A model generated the notes under the pieces. The model was given only the letters and a program-made list of their open reading frames with translations, ran no database searches and had not been told where the DNA came from. DNA of 64,000 bases from Pagrus major (lineage: Eukaryota > Chordata > Actinopteri > Spariformes > Sparidae), in assembly GCF_040436345.1 (NCBI RefSeq), contig NC_133237.1, forward strand, positions 28,827,879 to 28,891,878. Reading direction: 5' to 3'. The position numbers were made by a program, and so were the translations under genes. Shown here in pieces: positions 62,072 through 64,000 of this stretch. The stretch's first letter is position 1. Every line of letters starts with the position of its first letter.

Positions 62072-64000
62072 GTGGACTGTTGACGGACTGTTGACGGACT
62101 GTTAGTGGACTGTTGACGGACTGTTAGTGGACTGTTGACGGACTGTTAGTGGACTGTTAGCGGACTGTTAGTGGACTGTTAGTGGACTGTTGACGGACTG
62201 TTAGCGGACTGTTGACGGACTGTTGACGGACTGTTAGTGGACTGTTGACGGACTGTTAGCGGACTGTTAGCGGACTGTTAGTGGACTGTTAGTGGACTGT
62301 TGACGGACTGTTAGCGGACTGTTGACGGACTGTTGACGGACTGTTAGTGGACTGTTAGTGGACTGTTAGCGGACTGTTAGCGGACTGTTAGTGGACTGTT
62401 GACGGACTGTTAGTGGACTGTTAGTGGACTGTTAGCGGACTGTTAGTGGACTGTTGACGGACTGTTAGCGGACTGTTGACGGACTGTTGACGGACTGTTA
62501 GTGGACTGTTGATGGACTGTTAGCGGACTGTTGATGGACTGTTAGCGGACTGTTAGTGGACTGTTGACGGACTGTTGACGGACTGTTAGTGGACTGTTGA
62601 TGGACTGTTAGCGGACTGTTGATGGACTGTTAGCGGACTGTTAGTGGACTGTTGACGGACTGTTGATGGACTGTTAGTGGACTGTTAGCGGACTGTTAGT
62701 GGACTGTTAGCGGACTGTTAGTGGACTGTTGACGGACTGTTGACGGACTGTTAGTGGACTGTTGACGGACTGTTAGCGGACTGTTAGTGGACTGTTAGCG
62801 GACTGTTAGCGGACTGTTAGTGGACTGTTGACGGACTGTTAGCGGACTGTTGATGGACTGTTAGCGGACTGTTGATGGACTGTTAGCGGACTGTTAGTGG
62901 ACTGTTGACGGACTGTTAGCGGACTGTTGATGGACTGTTAGTGGACTGTTAGTGGACTGTTGACGGACTGTTAGCGGACTGTTGATGGACTGTTAGTGGA
63001 CTGTTAGTGGACTGTTGACGGACTGTTGATGGACTGTTAGCGGACTGTTAGTGGACTGTTAGCGGACTGTTAGTGGACTGTTAGTGGACTGTTGACGGAC
63101 TGTTGACGGACTGTTAGTGGACTGTTGACGGACTGTTAGCGGACTGTTGATGGACTGTTAGCGGACTGTTAGTGGACTGTTGACGGACTGTTGACGGACT
63201 GTTAGTGGACTGTTGACGGACTGTTGACGGACTGTTAGTGGACTGTTAGCGGACTGTTAGCGGACTGTTAGTGGACTGTTAGTGGACTGTTGACGGACTG
63301 TTAGCGGACTGTTGATGGACTGTTAGCGGACTGTTAGTGGACTGTTGACGGACTGTTGACGGACTGTTAGTGGACTGTTAGTGGACTGTTGACGGACTGT
63401 TGACGGACTGTTAGTGGACTGTTAGCGGACTGTTAGTGGACTGTTAGCGGACTGTTAGTGGACTGTTGACGGACTGTTGACGGACTGTTAGTGGACTGTT
63501 AGTGGACTGTTGACGGACTGTTGACGGACTGTTAGTGGACTGTTAGCGGACTGTTGATGGACTGTTAGCGGACTGTTAGTGGACTGTTGACGGACTGTTG
63601 ACGGACTGTTAGTGGACTGTTGACGGACTGTTAGCGGACTGTTAGTGGACTGTTAGCGGACTGTTAGCGGACTGTTAGTGGACTGTTGACGGACTGTTAG
63701 CGGACTGTTGATGGACTGTTAGCGGACTGTTGATGGACTGTTAGCGGACTGTTAGTGGACTGTTGACGGACTGTTGACGGACTGTTAGTGGACTGTTAGT
63801 GGACTGTTGACGGACTGTTGACGGACTGTTGACGGACTGTTAGTGGACTGTTAGCGGACTGTTGATGGACTGTTAGCGGACTGTTAGTGGACTGTTGACG
63901 GACTGTTGACGGACTGTTAGTGGACTGTTGACGGACTGTTAGCGGACTGTTAGTGGACTGTTAGCGGACTGTTAGCGGACTGTTAGTGGACTGTTGACGG
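62072..64000. repeat. 11-bp GGACTGTTAGT/GGACTGTTGAC minisatellite to the window end
   Basis: About 175 copies in three main variants (TTAGT, TTAGC, TTGAC; less often TTGAT). The array continues beyond the window. Confidence 0.97.

Overview
This is vertebrate nuclear DNA, almost certainly from a teleost fish and probably a percomorph. The evidence is spliced genes with GT-AG introns, very abundant microsatellites and minisatellites, LINE 3-prime ends with (TGAAT)n-type tails, fish-type dispersed repeats, and fish-specific genes (a five-exon type I interferon and an actinoporin-like gene). The first part of the gene order (arhgap27, ccdc103, abi3) matches genes that in human lie on 17q21, which supports the gene names.

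Layout. (1) 1-3,800: intergenic, dominated by a 1.8-kb array of a 10-bp unit. (2) About 5,060-26,190, plus strand: arhgap27, a Rho GTPase-activating protein with SH3, two WW, PH and RhoGAP domains. I resolve 21 coding exons giving 1,026 codons in a consistent frame. Its introns hold many arrays, and the 3-prime UTR is long and internally repetitive. (3) 27,700-28,000, minus strand: one pyrin-domain exon without a recognisable remainder, next to a decayed LINE fragment. (4) 31,800-33,870, plus: ccdc103, a dynein-arm assembly factor, visible only as an N-terminal 96-residue reading frame. Its intron 2 is a 41-bp minisatellite that has copied the exon end and splice donor about 21 times. (5) 36,410-53,850, plus: abi3, an Abl-interactor subunit of the WAVE actin-nucleation complex, in 11 coding exons (531 codons). 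Introns contain a 4-kb ACT/GCT-rich array, a 3-kb 21-bp array and several others. (6) 56,775-58,660, plus: a two-exon actinoporin-like gene. (7) 61,430-58,860, minus: a complete five-exon type I interferon gene with a TATA-like box, a kappaB-like site and IRF-type elements upstream, and an AU-rich 3-prime UTR. It is tail-to-tail with the actinoporin-like gene. (8) 61,780-64,000: a GC-box/CCAAT promoter and apparent first exon of another plus-strand gene, followed by a 1.9-kb 11-bp array that runs off the window.

Functional themes. arhgap27 (Rho-family GTP hydrolysis) and abi3 (WAVE complex) both act on actin dynamics. The pyrin-domain exon and the interferon gene belong to innate immunity; the actinoporin-like protein is a lipid-membrane-binding family member of unclear role in fish. 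I see no sign of a coordinated operon-like system. The most unusual structure is the tandem repeats that start at, or contain, splice donor sites. In ccdc103 and abi3 the exon end plus donor has itself become part of the repeat.

By rough estimate about a third of the window is tandem repeat. Most long open frames lie within such arrays and are not genes. Exon borders were set by eye from splice consensus, frame continuity and family knowledge; no alignment or database search was run.
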